Assembly (NCBI RefSeq): GCF_900186585.1
Contig: NZ_FYDD01000003.1
Location: 682,001 to 746,000 of the forward strand
DNA: 64,000 nucleotides
Reading direction: 5' to 3'
From: Massiliimalia timonensis
GTDB taxonomy: Bacteria; Bacillota; Clostridia; Oscillospirales; Ruminococcaceae
Shown: piece by piece, positions 1-7,505 of the stretch
Layout of the letters: each line of letters begins with the position of its first letter
How positions within the stretch are numbered: the stretch's first letter is position 1
The notes under the pieces: generated by a model
What the model was told of the DNA's origin: nothing
The model's input: only the letters and a program-made list of their open reading frames with translations
The model's database searches: none
Made by a program: the position numbers and the translations under genes

Positions 1-52
1 CAGGATAAGAAAGCGCTTTTAAAGCAAGCTTCATAAATTTATTGATTGCCAT
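1..52 (-). CDS. Start of a truncated gene at the left edge
   Basis: On the minus strand an ATG at 52-50 opens a frame that stays open to the window edge and reads MAINKFMKLALKALSYP. A purine-rich site (GGAAAGGAAA) lies about five bases upstream, as expected of a ribosome binding site. The gene would be downstream of, and separated by a terminator from, the DUF3795 gene. Only 17 codons are visible, an amphipathic-looking N-terminus, so no product can be named. Confidence 0.45.
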   Translation of the reverse strand, partial: MAINKFMKLALKALSYP

Positions 53-114
53 TTGTTTCCTTTCCGTACACTATGACGGGAATTATTTGATGGATTTGGA
101 TTGGTTTTACAGGT

Positions 115-139
115 AAAAACGTTTGGGAATGGCCCAAAC
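115..139 (-). terminator. Rho-independent terminator after the DUF3795 gene
   Basis: GTTTGGG (121-127) and CCCAAAC (133-139) form a perfect 7-bp stem with a 5-base loop. Read on the minus strand the stem is followed by GTTTTT, the expected U-tract. It would end the transcript of the DUF3795 gene just upstream. Confidence 0.7.
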
Positions 140-159
140 CCCTTTACAAAAGAGGGGAT

Positions 160-534
160 CTACCGAGTACCTGTCAAAATAAAATGGATCAGTCGTTCTA
201 CATCGTCAAATTCATCGTAGTCGCCATTTATGCCATTTCGATGATATGCAATCCCTTTTTTCTCATTTTCTTCTAAGCAGTCTAATAATTTAGCCACTCC
301 ATATCTTTTTACAAATACAGTGAAAGCATACGGTTTTATTTTGTTTAACAGCTCTTTTTTACAATCTTCCTGACACATATAACAGGCAGGGAGATCCTTT
401 TCCATGGAGCATGTTTTATTTTCGCATCTGTCATGATCAGGGCATTCATTTGAGCCGCACCCTTTGCATGTTATATTTTCTGAGCACAAGCAGCACGCAA
501 GGCCGCATCTTGCGATCCCTAATTCTCGTTTCAT
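160..534 (-). CDS. DUF3795-like cysteine-rich protein
   Basis: A 124-residue soluble protein with 14 or so cysteines crowded into its first half (CGLACCLCSENITCKGCG, then CPDHDRCENKTC and CYMCQEDC), followed by a cysteine-free helical half. This pattern matches DUF3795 proteins, which are thought to bind metal through the cysteine cluster; no reaction is established. I chose the ATG at 534 because GGAG sits nine bases before it; a GTG five codons upstream overlaps that site. It lies 63 bases downstream of the alpha-galactosidase on the same strand, with a weak hairpin (575-587) between them, so it may be partly co-transcribed. A terminator follows at 115-139. Confidence 0.75.
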   Translation of the reverse strand: MKRELGIARCGLACCLCSENITCKGCGSNECPDHDRCENKTCSMEKDLPACYMCQEDCKKELLNKIKPYAFTVFVKRYGVAKLLDCLEENEKKGIAYHRNGINGDYDEFDDVERLIHFILTGTR

Positions 535-597
535 AAGTATATTCTCCACTATCTATCGTTTTCAGAAGTGAAAGCCCCACACCGGGGAAAACTATCT

Positions 598-2694
598 TTA
601 AAGCGTAAACTCAAAGAGCCTTGCGGCAGGATAAGAAGCGGTATGCACCGTTAACGTCCCGTTCTGGTATTGATAGGCGCACAGTTCTTCTTTTGGGTAA
701 ATGACCTTGACAGACACCGGCTCCCGGTCAAAAGGAAGCGGGATTTCAGCATCCTGCTGCCGTGTGAAAAAGACGGAGAGGTAACACTTCTTCCCGCAGC
801 GCAGGCCGTAGGAGAGCACCGCGTCACGGATGTCCGCAAACCCCAAAGGGAAGAAGGGCAGGCCCTTTGCGATTTCGGGACGGAGCCGCTTATAGAGCGT
901 GATCCCTTCTCGCAGGCGGTCAAGGGAAGGCTGCGACAATGCCCATACCTTCCCGCTGATGTAAGGCCGGAGCAACAAGCCGTTGACCATGTTAAAAAGG
1001 ACGTGTTCCTCTTCATCTTCATATGGGTATACCCACATTCCAGCCTGTTCCGGTGTGACGGCGCTGGCGGCATTTGCGGCAATATATGCGTTGTAGCAGT
1101 AATCGGTTTGGTCGCTGGTGGATTGCAGGCTTTGCCCCTGGAGCATTCCGTAGTCCATCCTCATGCCGCCGCTTCCACAGTTTTCGATCACCAAAAACGG
1201 ATATTTCCGGTAAAGAGCCGCATACCAGCCATATAAGGCACGGACATGCTCCAGCAGGGCATCCCCGCAGGAATCGCTTTGATATTCCGATCCAAACAGG
1301 GTGGTGACATTGTAATCTACCTTAAAAAATTCCACACCGTAGTCCAAGATCAGCCGGTCTATGACAGAGGTGGCGTAATTTCTGACAGCCGGGTTCCGGA
1401 AATCCAGCAGATAACGCTTGTTGTCGATATGCCGCTTTCCGCCGCGCTGGAAGAACCAATCATCCGGAAGCTGGGAGGCAAGCTCACAGGCGGTGCCCAT
1501 AACTTCGATCTCGATCCAAAGACCGGGTTTCATCCCCTTTTTCCGGACGTAATCCAAGGTGTGTTTCAGCCCGTGGGGGAAACGCTCTGGAGATTCTTTC
1601 CATTCCCCGACCCGGTCCCACCAATAGCCTTTGTCGTACCAGCCGGCGTCAATGCAGTAGTACTCACAGCCCAGATCGGCGGCAAGGTCTATCATCGGGA
1701 GTTCTTTTTCTTCGGTTGGATCACCGTCCAGACAGTTCATAAAATCGTTGAATACCAGATTCAGCCTCCGGTCATCCTCGTTGGGGCGGCGGATAGCACG
1801 GCGGTATTTGGTCAGCTCTGCTGCCGCTTCGCTGACAGAGCCTGTTGTCACGCCGCAGGATGCTGTCACGGTCTGGAAGGTATCGCCCGGCTTTAACGAT
1901 TTGTGCCAGTGTCCTTCGTTCTCGGTAGGGCCGCTTAAAGTGAGGGAAAGCTGATGGCGTTCCACTGTTGTATATTCCGCTTCCCAGCCGCAGGAGCTTT
2001 CGATCTGCCAGTAATAGATCTCCCCGCACTCGGTATCCTCGGCCATCCCCATTGGAAGATAATCCGCCGATGACCAAGAGCCGTAGCTGCCGTAATGGAA
2101 GCGGGAGGTCCCAACTCCGGGCTGGCTGTTATACCCGTCGACCAGCATCCGGCTGATCCCCAATTCCTCGATCGAAAACTTTTTCCACTGCGCTTCACAG
2201 CACCAGCTGTTCTGCGGCAGGTAGACTTCGGTCTTGTAAGGGAAGGCAAGCTTTCCGCCGGTGCAAAGGCACGGGCAGCGGAAAGAGGAAACATATTCCA
2301 GAGAAATGTCCTGTGTGCCGCGGTTTGTCAGGTCTGCCCAAGTGCGTACGATATTTATTTCATTAAAAAACTGGATGTGATAGACGACCTCTAATCCTTC
2401 GGGGGAAGAAAGGGTGAACTCCAGCTTTTTTCCCCAGCCGTTTTGGGTTTCTCTCCTGCTTTCGTATTGCAGACGGGCAGAGGTACCACCCGAATAATGC
2501 TTGTAACCGTGAAAATGGTCTGACATTTCCCCGGTGCAGTAAATTTCAATGGGAGAAAGGTAGGGCGAGGCGCAGACAACCGGGGCCTCCCCGCGGGAAA
2601 CAGGGGCAAATCCCTGCATGGTAAGACAGTTTTCCCCCGTGATCAGGAAATCCACGCGCAGGGAATTACTGGTGACGGTAATCGGTTTTGACAT
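598..2694 (-). CDS. Alpha-galactosidase, glycoside hydrolase family 36
   Basis: A 698-residue GH36 enzyme expected to release terminal alpha-1,6-galactose from raffinose-type oligosaccharides and galactomannan fragments. The N-terminal half is a beta-sandwich domain; the TIM barrel starts near residue 310. Seen in the barrel are CIDAGWY (347-353), PGLWIEIE (390-397), FFKVDYN (456-462) carrying the expected nucleophile Asp460, ENCGSGGMR (504-512), and SDQTDY (527-532) carrying the expected acid/base Asp. No signal peptide is present, so it acts in the cytoplasm on imported sugars, although no sugar transporter is encoded nearby. The start has AGAGGT eight bases upstream. Its promoter appears to be an extended -10 box that mirrors the one for the glycosylase gene on the other strand. 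A GH36 alpha-N-acetylgalactosaminidase is a less likely alternative. Confidence 0.93.
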   Translation of the reverse strand: MSKPITVTSNSLRVDFLITGENCLTMQGFAPVSRGEAPVVCASPYLSPIEIYCTGEMSDHFHGYKHYSGGTSARLQYESRRETQNGWGKKLEFTLSSPEGLEVVYHIQFFNEINIVRTWADLTNRGTQDISLEYVSSFRCPCLCTGGKLAFPYKTEVYLPQNSWCCEAQWKKFSIEELGISRMLVDGYNSQPGVGTSRFHYGSYGSWSSADYLPMGMAEDTECGEIYYWQIESSCGWEAEYTTVERHQLSLTLSGPTENEGHWHKSLKPGDTFQTVTASCGVTTGSVSEAAAELTKYRRAIRRPNEDDRRLNLVFNDFMNCLDGDPTEEKELPMIDLAADLGCEYYCIDAGWYDKGYWWDRVGEWKESPERFPHGLKHTLDYVRKKGMKPGLWIEIEVMGTACELASQLPDDWFFQRGGKRHIDNKRYLLDFRNPAVRNYATSVIDRLILDYGVEFFKVDYNVTTLFGSEYQSDSCGDALLEHVRALYGWYAALYRKYPFLVIENCGSGGMRMDYGMLQGQSLQSTSDQTDYCYNAYIAANAASAVTPEQAGMWVYPYEDEEEHVLFNMVNGLLLRPYISGKVWALSQPSLDRLREGITLYKRLRPEIAKGLPFFPLGFADIRDAVLSYGLRCGKKCYLSVFFTRQQDAEIPLPFDREPVSVKVIYPKEELCAYQYQNGTLTVHTASYPAARLFEFTL

Positions 2695-2730
2695 GGTACA
2701 AACCTCTTTTTCAATAAAATCAGTCAGCTA

Positions 2731-2765
2731 TAGTATAGCACGGCGGGATTAAAAATGCTATACTA
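2731..2765. promoter_or_regulatory. Divergent mirrored extended -10 promoters
   Basis: TAGTATAGCA (2731-2740) and TGCTATACTA (2756-2765) are a perfect 10-bp inverted repeat separated by 15 bases. Each arm contains TGCTATACT, an extended -10 box, facing outwards: the minus-strand copy toward the alpha-galactosidase and the plus-strand copy (TATACT 2759-2764) toward the DNA glycosylase. Neither has a good -35 box at 17 bases, which fits extended -10 promoters. The same symmetry could serve as an operator. Confidence 0.6.
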
Positions 2766-2812
2766 AAACTGTGAACAAGTCATGAGGCAAAGCGGAAGAA
2801 AGGAATGAAAAA

Positions 2813-3301
2813 ATGGAAAAGGTAATCCATGAATTTGGGCCGGTATTTGATGAAAATTCCAAGGTGTTGGTCTTGGGGACAATCCCCTCACCAAAATCGC
2901 GGGAGCTGGGATTTTATTACTGCCATCCGCAAAACCGTTTCTGGCGGGTGATGGCGGCACTGTTTCAGGACAGGTTTCCTGATTCTGTTCCACAAAAGCG
3001 GGAGTTTGCCCTGCGGCATCAGATCGCTTTGTGGGATGTGCTGGCGGAATGTGTGATCAAAGGCGCGTCGGACAGCAGTATCCGGGAGGAGATACCCAAC
3101 GATTTGGATATTATCCTGAAAGCCGCCCCGATCCAGGCCATATTCACAACTGGGAAAAAGGCAGAGGCCTTGTACCGGAAATATTGTCTAAAATATACCG
3201 AAATAGAAAGTGTCTGCCTGCCGTCTACCAGCCCGGCAAACTGCGCCTGTTCGTTTGATAAACTGCTGGAAGCTTACAAGCAAATATTAACATTTTATTG
3301 A
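2813..3301 (+). CDS. DNA-deoxyinosine (hypoxanthine-DNA) glycosylase, UDG superfamily
   Basis: A 162-residue protein of the uracil-DNA glycosylase superfamily. It has LGTIPSPKSRELGFYYCHP near residues 21-39 as motif 1 and PSTSPAN near residues 137-143 as motif 2. This combination is typical of the family 6 branch that removes hypoxanthine (deaminated adenine) from DNA rather than of classical Ung or Mug enzymes. It would leave an abasic site for endonuclease IV, which is encoded at 40.5 kb. The gene is transcribed divergently from the alpha-galactosidase; GGAATG lies before the ATG. Substrate preference within the superfamily is inferred from motif style only. Confidence 0.85.
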   Translation: MEKVIHEFGPVFDENSKVLVLGTIPSPKSRELGFYYCHPQNRFWRVMAALFQDRFPDSVPQKREFALRHQIALWDVLAECVIKGASDSSIREEIPNDLDIILKAAPIQAIFTTGKKAEALYRKYCLKYTEIESVCLPSTSPANCACSFDKLLEAYKQILTFY

Positions 3302-3304
3302 TAA

Positions 3305-3366
3305 AATATAAATTTATCGAAAAACGATAAATTTATATTGACAAACAATATTCATCTGCCTATACT
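3305..3366 (+). promoter_or_regulatory. Sigma-A promoter abutting a 15-bp inverted repeat
   Basis: TTGACA (3338-3343), a 17-base spacer and TATACT (3361-3366) make a near-consensus promoter for the DUF2975 operon. Immediately upstream and sharing two bases with the -35 box is a perfect inverted repeat, 15 bases per arm (3305-3319 and 3325-3339) around a loop of five A. Arms end in TTATCG/CGATAA. The position suggests an operator, most simply for the HTH protein encoded in this operon; that link is inference. As RNA it could also act as a terminator for the preceding glycosylase gene, but no U-tract follows. Confidence 0.75.
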
Positions 3367-3387
3367 AAACACAAAGGAGATGATATT

Positions 3388-3867
3388 GTGAAACATGCAG
3401 AATTGGTAAAATGGCTAAAAACCTTGTTGTTGATTGTTGGGGCGATTGGGCTTGTTTTTTTTCTTTGGGTATTCCCAGTTTTCGGAAAAGAGATTGCGCG
3501 CATGGACCCGGCTAGAGCATATCTTTACTGGCCTTGTCTGATCTTTGTGTGGTTCTCCGGTGTTTTGCTGTATACCGCTTTTTGGTTTTTGTGGCAGATC
3601 TGCGGGGAGATCGCAAAGGATCATTCTTTCTGTGAAAAAAATGCAGTAAATCTTGGCCGCATCAGCAAAATAGCTTTGGTGGAAAGCGTTTTGTGTACTG
3701 TGGGGACCGTTGTTTTGTTTTTGCTGAATGCGGTTAGACCTATCATGCTTTTGATCTTTGTGCTTTTGATTTTAGTTGGGTTTGCGGCTTCTCTGGCTTC
3801 AGCAGTCGCGGCACGGCTGGTGCAAAAGGCGTCGGAGTTAAAACACGACCAGGATCTGACGATATGA
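3388..3867 (+). CDS. DUF2975 four-helix membrane protein
   Basis: A 159-residue integral membrane protein with four hydrophobic stretches (about residues 12-32, 49-69, 92-112 and 118-143) and no other domain. It matches the DUF2975 (YoaS-like) pattern, a family that is regularly encoded next to a small Cro/CI-type regulator, as here. Its biochemical role is unknown. The start is a GTG nine bases after AAGGAG. The stop overlaps the ribosome binding site of the HTH gene, so translation is likely coupled. Expression should follow the strong promoter at 3338-3366 and any regulator of the adjoining inverted repeat. Confidence 0.85.
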   Translation: MKHAELVKWLKTLLLIVGAIGLVFFLWVFPVFGKEIARMDPARAYLYWPCLIFVWFSGVLLYTAFWFLWQICGEIAKDHSFCEKNAVNLGRISKIALVESVLCTVGTVVLFLLNAVRPIMLLIFVLLILVGFAASLASAVAARLVQKASELKHDQDLTI

Positions 3868-3877
3868 GGTGGTTGTG

Positions 3878-4087
3878 ATGATTACTGTAAATCTTGATGT
3901 GATCCTTGCGCAACGGAAAATGAGCATGACCGAGCTTTCTGAAAGGGTGGGGATCACCATGGCAAACCTTTCTATCCTAAAAAACGGGAAAGCGAAAGCG
4001 ATCCGGTTTTCCACCTTGGAACAGCTGTGCCGGGTGCTGGAATGTCAGCCCGGGGATATTCTGGAATTTCAGGAGGTAGATTATTAA
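3878..4087 (+). CDS. Small Cro/CI-type HTH regulator (YozG-like)
   Basis: A 69-residue protein that is almost entirely one helix-turn-helix domain: MTELSERVGITMANLSILK forms the first helices and recognition helix, and AIRFSTLEQLCRVLECQPG completes the fold. It belongs to the YozG group of short Xre-family regulators paired with DUF2975 proteins. I chose the ATG at 3878, five or six bases after GAGGTGG; in-frame GTG codons at 3869 and 3875 fall inside the ribosome binding site. It ends one base before the next gene's ATG. Binding to the inverted repeat at 3305-3339 and autoregulation are inferences from position. Confidence 0.88.
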   Translation: MITVNLDVILAQRKMSMTELSERVGITMANLSILKNGKAKAIRFSTLEQLCRVLECQPGDILEFQEVDY

Positions 4088-4660
4088 ATGAATCTCTTCT
4101 TAAAATTCTTTTTCCTGCTGATGTTTATGGTGTTTGGCACGATCGGCTGGGAGGAACGGTATGATACCGGATTTTCCTGGGACCTGTCCGCAGACGGGGC
4201 GTTGGCAAATCCGCAGGCGGTTTATCAGGAGCAGGCGGATTGGGTTGCTGAAACCCTGCAAATAGACTTTCCAGAATACGGGGAGATGTCGCTTCAGGTG
4301 TATGAAGAGGAAGAGTCTGTTGACGTTTACGCTGAACTGCATTTTCCAGAAGGGACATCTGCCCGGTTTTTAAACGCGGTGCGAAACGACGAAGATTGGA
4401 AGACAGGCCCGGTGGGGGAATATGCCCGGTTTCAGTTAGAAAAACAACAGATCTACCATGATATTCCACTGCTTAACGACGGCGCATGGCTTTTCCTTGA
4501 CGATCAACTGATAGACACGGACAGCGGCTCCGGCTGGCTGGGCGGCTGTTATATTGGGAACAATCCTTACTACTATGAAGAATATGGCCACAATTATATC
4601 ATTGCCGTATTCGACCGGGATTTAACGCTGTATTACTATCAGCACGGGGAAATGTCCTGA
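4088..4660 (+). CDS. Unknown membrane-anchored or secreted protein
   Basis: A 190-residue protein I do not recognise. Residues 2-20 form a hydrophobic N-terminal segment with few positive charges before it, a possible signal peptide or anchor; there is no lipobox cysteine. The rest is acidic and rich in Tyr and Trp, with a mixed alpha/beta look and a Tyr-rich C-terminal end (NNPYYYEEYG and LTLYYYQHG). It starts directly after the stop codon of the HTH gene, so it belongs to the DUF2975-HTH operon. Its location outside the membrane and co-expression with a four-helix membrane protein are the only functional hints. Confidence 0.75.
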   Translation: MNLFLKFFFLLMFMVFGTIGWEERYDTGFSWDLSADGALANPQAVYQEQADWVAETLQIDFPEYGEMSLQVYEEEESVDVYAELHFPEGTSARFLNAVRNDEDWKTGPVGEYARFQLEKQQIYHDIPLLNDGAWLFLDDQLIDTDSGSGWLGGCYIGNNPYYYEEYGHNYIIAVFDRDLTLYYYQHGEMS

Positions 4661-4693
4661 AAAGCAGCGGTGACAGGGCTTGGAGGATAAGAC

Positions 4694-5809
4694 ATGGAAT
4701 TTTATGACGTAGCGATCATCGGGCTGGGGCCTGCCGGTTCTATCTTAGCAAGGTTTTTGGATTCCCGATACCGTGTGATAGCGATTGACAAAAAATGCGG
4801 GGAAGAGGGTGGTTTTCAAAAGCCGTGCGGGGGATTGATCTCGTCAGAGGCACAGAAAGTTCTGGCAAGCTTTGATTTGCCCTTGCCCAAAGAGCTTTTA
4901 GTAGACCCGCAGATCTTTGCGGTAAAGACCATCGACTTAAAAAGCAGGCTGATTCAGCATTATCAGCGATGTTATATAAATTTGGACCGGCATAAATTCG
5001 ATTTATGGCTGGAGTCGCTGATCCCTAGCGGGGTAGAGATCCATAGCCATGCTGTCTGCAAACAGATAAAACGGGACAAGAGTGGGTTCGCGGTGACTTA
5101 TTCGGAAAACGGAGATATTGATACGATCCATGCGAAGTATCTTGTTGGAGCAGACGGGGCAAATTCCCTGGTGCGGCGGACATTTTTTCCGAATAAAAAA
5201 ATCCGTCAATACCTTGCGATTCAGCAATGGTTCACAGAAACCCATCAAAATCCGTTTTACTCCTGTATTTTTGACCCGGAAACGACAGACTGCTGCGCAT
5301 GGTCCATTTCTAAAGACCGGCAGTTTATTTATGGGGGGGCTTTTCCGGCAAAGCATGCGAAAGAACGGTTTGAACGCCAAAAACAAAAGCTGGAAAAGAT
5401 CGGTTTTCGTTTTGGAAAGCCGCTGAAAACAGAGGCATGTTTGGTTTTAAGACCCTTTGCACCGTGGGAATTTTGCTGCGGCGAGGACAATGTGTTTCTG
5501 ATCGGGGAGGCGGCAGGCTTTGTCAGTCCCAGTTCTTTGGAAGGGATCAGCAGCGCCCTTGTCAGCGCCAAGGGTTTAAGCAGCGTGTTGAACAGCGGGT
5601 CCGGAAATTTAAACCGGAGATATTGGGTCGGTACCATGGGCCTACGGATGAAGCTGTTTTTGAAGATGTTGAAGTGTCCGTTTATGTATCGGCCGTTTTT
5701 GCGCAGGCTGGTCATGAAAAGTGGTCTGCAAAGCATTAAAATGAAACAAGGGCAGGGAAAAGGCGCTGCCGAGCCAACAATATTTTTTTCAAAGGCAGAC
5801 AAGGCGTAA
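4694..5809 (+). CDS. FAD-dependent oxidoreductase, geranylgeranyl reductase-like
   Basis: A 371-residue flavoprotein. The N-terminus has the dinucleotide-binding motif VAIIGLGPAGS (residues 6-16); KPCGGLISSEA (about 45-55) is the cysteine-containing loop typical of the geranylgeranyl reductase/CbrA branch; LVGADGANS and FLIGEAAGFVSPSSLEG are the two further FAD-binding stretches. These enzymes reduce isoprenoid or other double bonds, or act as unassigned monooxygenase-like proteins; the substrate cannot be told from sequence. GGAGG lies eight bases before the ATG. It follows the unknown gene by 33 bases and may share its transcript, which a strong terminator ends at 5811-5846. Confidence 0.82.
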   Translation: MEFYDVAIIGLGPAGSILARFLDSRYRVIAIDKKCGEEGGFQKPCGGLISSEAQKVLASFDLPLPKELLVDPQIFAVKTIDLKSRLIQHYQRCYINLDRHKFDLWLESLIPSGVEIHSHAVCKQIKRDKSGFAVTYSENGDIDTIHAKYLVGADGANSLVRRTFFPNKKIRQYLAIQQWFTETHQNPFYSCIFDPETTDCCAWSISKDRQFIYGGAFPAKHAKERFERQKQKLEKIGFRFGKPLKTEACLVLRPFAPWEFCCGEDNVFLIGEAAGFVSPSSLEGISSALVSAKGLSSVLNSGSGNLNRRYWVGTMGLRMKLFLKMLKCPFMYRPFLRRLVMKSGLQSIKMKQGQGKGAAEPTIFFSKADKA

Positions 5810-5810
5810 C

Positions 5811-5846
5811 AAAAAAGGACGAGTGAATATTCACCCGTCCTTTTTT
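5811..5846. terminator. Bidirectional terminator between the flavoprotein and gdhA
   Basis: A long hairpin, AAAAAAGGACG ... CGTCCTTTTTT, with an inner GTGAATATTCAC palindrome. It has T-runs on both strands and sits between two convergent genes. Confidence 0.9.
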
Positions 5847-5862
5847 ATATTATGTTCACTGA

Positions 5863-7215
5863 TTAGACGATGCCCTGAGCCATCATCGCGTCTTTTACTT
5901 TTTCAAAACCTGCAAGGTTTGCGCCGACAATGTAGTTTCCTTCAAAGCCGTAACGTTTTGCAGCGTCATCCAGATTGTGGAAGATGTTGACCATGATCTC
6001 TTTCAGTTTTGCGTCAACTTCTTCAAAAGACCAGCTTAAACGTTCGCTGTTCTGGGACATTTCCAAAGCGGAGGTAGCAACGCCGCCAGCGTTTACTGCC
6101 TTGCTTGGGCAGATGACCACATTGTTTTCCAACAGGTATTCCATAGCGTCTTCGGTAGTCGGCATGTTGGAAACCTCAACATAGTATTTTACGCCGTTTG
6201 CAACAATTTTTTTGCTGTCTTCCAGCGTAACTTCGTTCTGGGTAGCGCACGGCATGATCACGTCAGCTTTTACGCCCCACGGTTTTTCACCCGCATAGAA
6301 TGCAACGCCAAACTTATCAGCATAATCCTGAACCTTATCTCTGCCGGAAGCTCTCATTTCGAGCATGTAAGCAGCTTTTTCAGTAGAAATGCCGTCTTCA
6401 TCGTAGATGTAACCGTCAGGTCCGGAAATGGTCAGCACTTTGCCGCCCAATTCATTGATTTTTAACACAGCGCCCCATGCGACGTTACCAAAGCCGGAAA
6501 CAACAAAGGTTTTGCCCTTAATAGAATCGCCGCGGGTTTTCAGCATTTCGTCGCAGAAATAAACTGCACCAAAGCCGGTAGCTTCCGGACGAACCAGGCT
6601 TCCGCCGTAGGAAAGGCCTTTTCCGGTCAAAACGCCGTTTTCATATGCGCCTTTGATCCGTTTGTACTGGCCGAAAAGATAACCGATCTCTCTTGCGCCG
6701 ACGCCGATATCGCCCGCAGGAACGTCAACGTCAGGGCCGATATGTTTGTAAAGCTCTGTCATAAAGCTCTGGCAGAAAGCCATTACTTCACGGTCAGATT
6801 TTCCTCTTGGGTCGAAGTCCGAGCCGCCTTTACCACCGCCGATCGGTAAACCAGTCAGTGAGTTTTTAAAGGTCTGTTCAAACCCTAAAAATTTAATAAT
6901 ACTGAAGTTTACAGACGGATGAAAACGCAAGCCGCCTTTGTATGGGCCGATAGCGCTGTTGAACTGTACCCGGTATCCGGTATTGACCTGAACCTGACCG
7001 TTATCGTCTACCCACGGCACCCGGAATTTGATTTGACGTTCCGGTTCTACCAGTCTTTCCAGCAAAGCTTCTTTTCTAAATTTTTCTTCATTTGCTTCCA
7101 CAACAACTCGCAAAGATTCCAAAACTTCTTTGACTGCCTGATGGAATTCTGCTTCGCCAGGGTTTTTTTCTACAACGCGTGCGATGACTTCATCTACATA
7201 AGACATACTCGACAC
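5863..7215 (-). CDS. gdhA: NADP-type glutamate dehydrogenase
   Basis: A 450-residue hexameric-type glutamate dehydrogenase that makes glutamate from 2-oxoglutarate and ammonium. Length and the N-terminal extension (DEVIARVVEKNPGEAEFHQA) match the small NADP(H)-dependent assimilatory class. The catalytic region PIGGGKGGSDFDPRG (about 124-138) carries the active lysine, and VVSGFGNVAWGA (about 239-250) is the coenzyme-binding loop. It is monocistronic: its own promoter lies 60 bases upstream and a strong terminator follows. GAGGAGTGTCGAGT precedes the ATG. Coenzyme preference is inferred from subfamily and not proven. Confidence 0.96.
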   Translation of the reverse strand: MSSMSYVDEVIARVVEKNPGEAEFHQAVKEVLESLRVVVEANEEKFRKEALLERLVEPERQIKFRVPWVDDNGQVQVNTGYRVQFNSAIGPYKGGLRFHPSVNFSIIKFLGFEQTFKNSLTGLPIGGGKGGSDFDPRGKSDREVMAFCQSFMTELYKHIGPDVDVPAGDIGVGAREIGYLFGQYKRIKGAYENGVLTGKGLSYGGSLVRPEATGFGAVYFCDEMLKTRGDSIKGKTFVVSGFGNVAWGAVLKINELGGKVLTISGPDGYIYDEDGISTEKAAYMLEMRASGRDKVQDYADKFGVAFYAGEKPWGVKADVIMPCATQNEVTLEDSKKIVANGVKYYVEVSNMPTTEDAMEYLLENNVVICPSKAVNAGGVATSALEMSQNSERLSWSFEEVDAKLKEIMVNIFHNLDDAAKRYGFEGNYIVGANLAGFEKVKDAMMAQGIV

Positions 7216-7273
7216 TCCTCAAAATTAATTTTGCCAATTCAAGGTAATTTCACATTAAAGTGATGTACTTTTT

Positions 7274-7302
7274 ATTTTACTGGGAAAACTTGCAACTGTC
7301 AA
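7274..7302 (-). promoter_or_regulatory. gdhA promoter
   Basis: On the minus strand TTGACA (7302-7297), 17 bases, then TAAAAT (7279-7274). The start of transcription would fall near 7267, about 50 bases before the gdhA start codon. The remaining AT-rich bases to 7505 hold nothing else I can assign. Confidence 0.78.
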
Positions 7303-7505
7303 TAGTCTCTCATTCATTTCTAATATTTTTTACAAAGCGGCGCTTTATAAAGGTTTGGAAATAAACAAAAAACTTAATTATATAATGAAAATATAAATAT
7401 AACTTTAAAAATAAAAGTTATTTAAAATACGACAAATAAAATTTTGAAATTACAGCTTCATTTTCCTGTCATTTTCGTCGTTTTGACAGATAAAAAACGG
7501 CAGCT

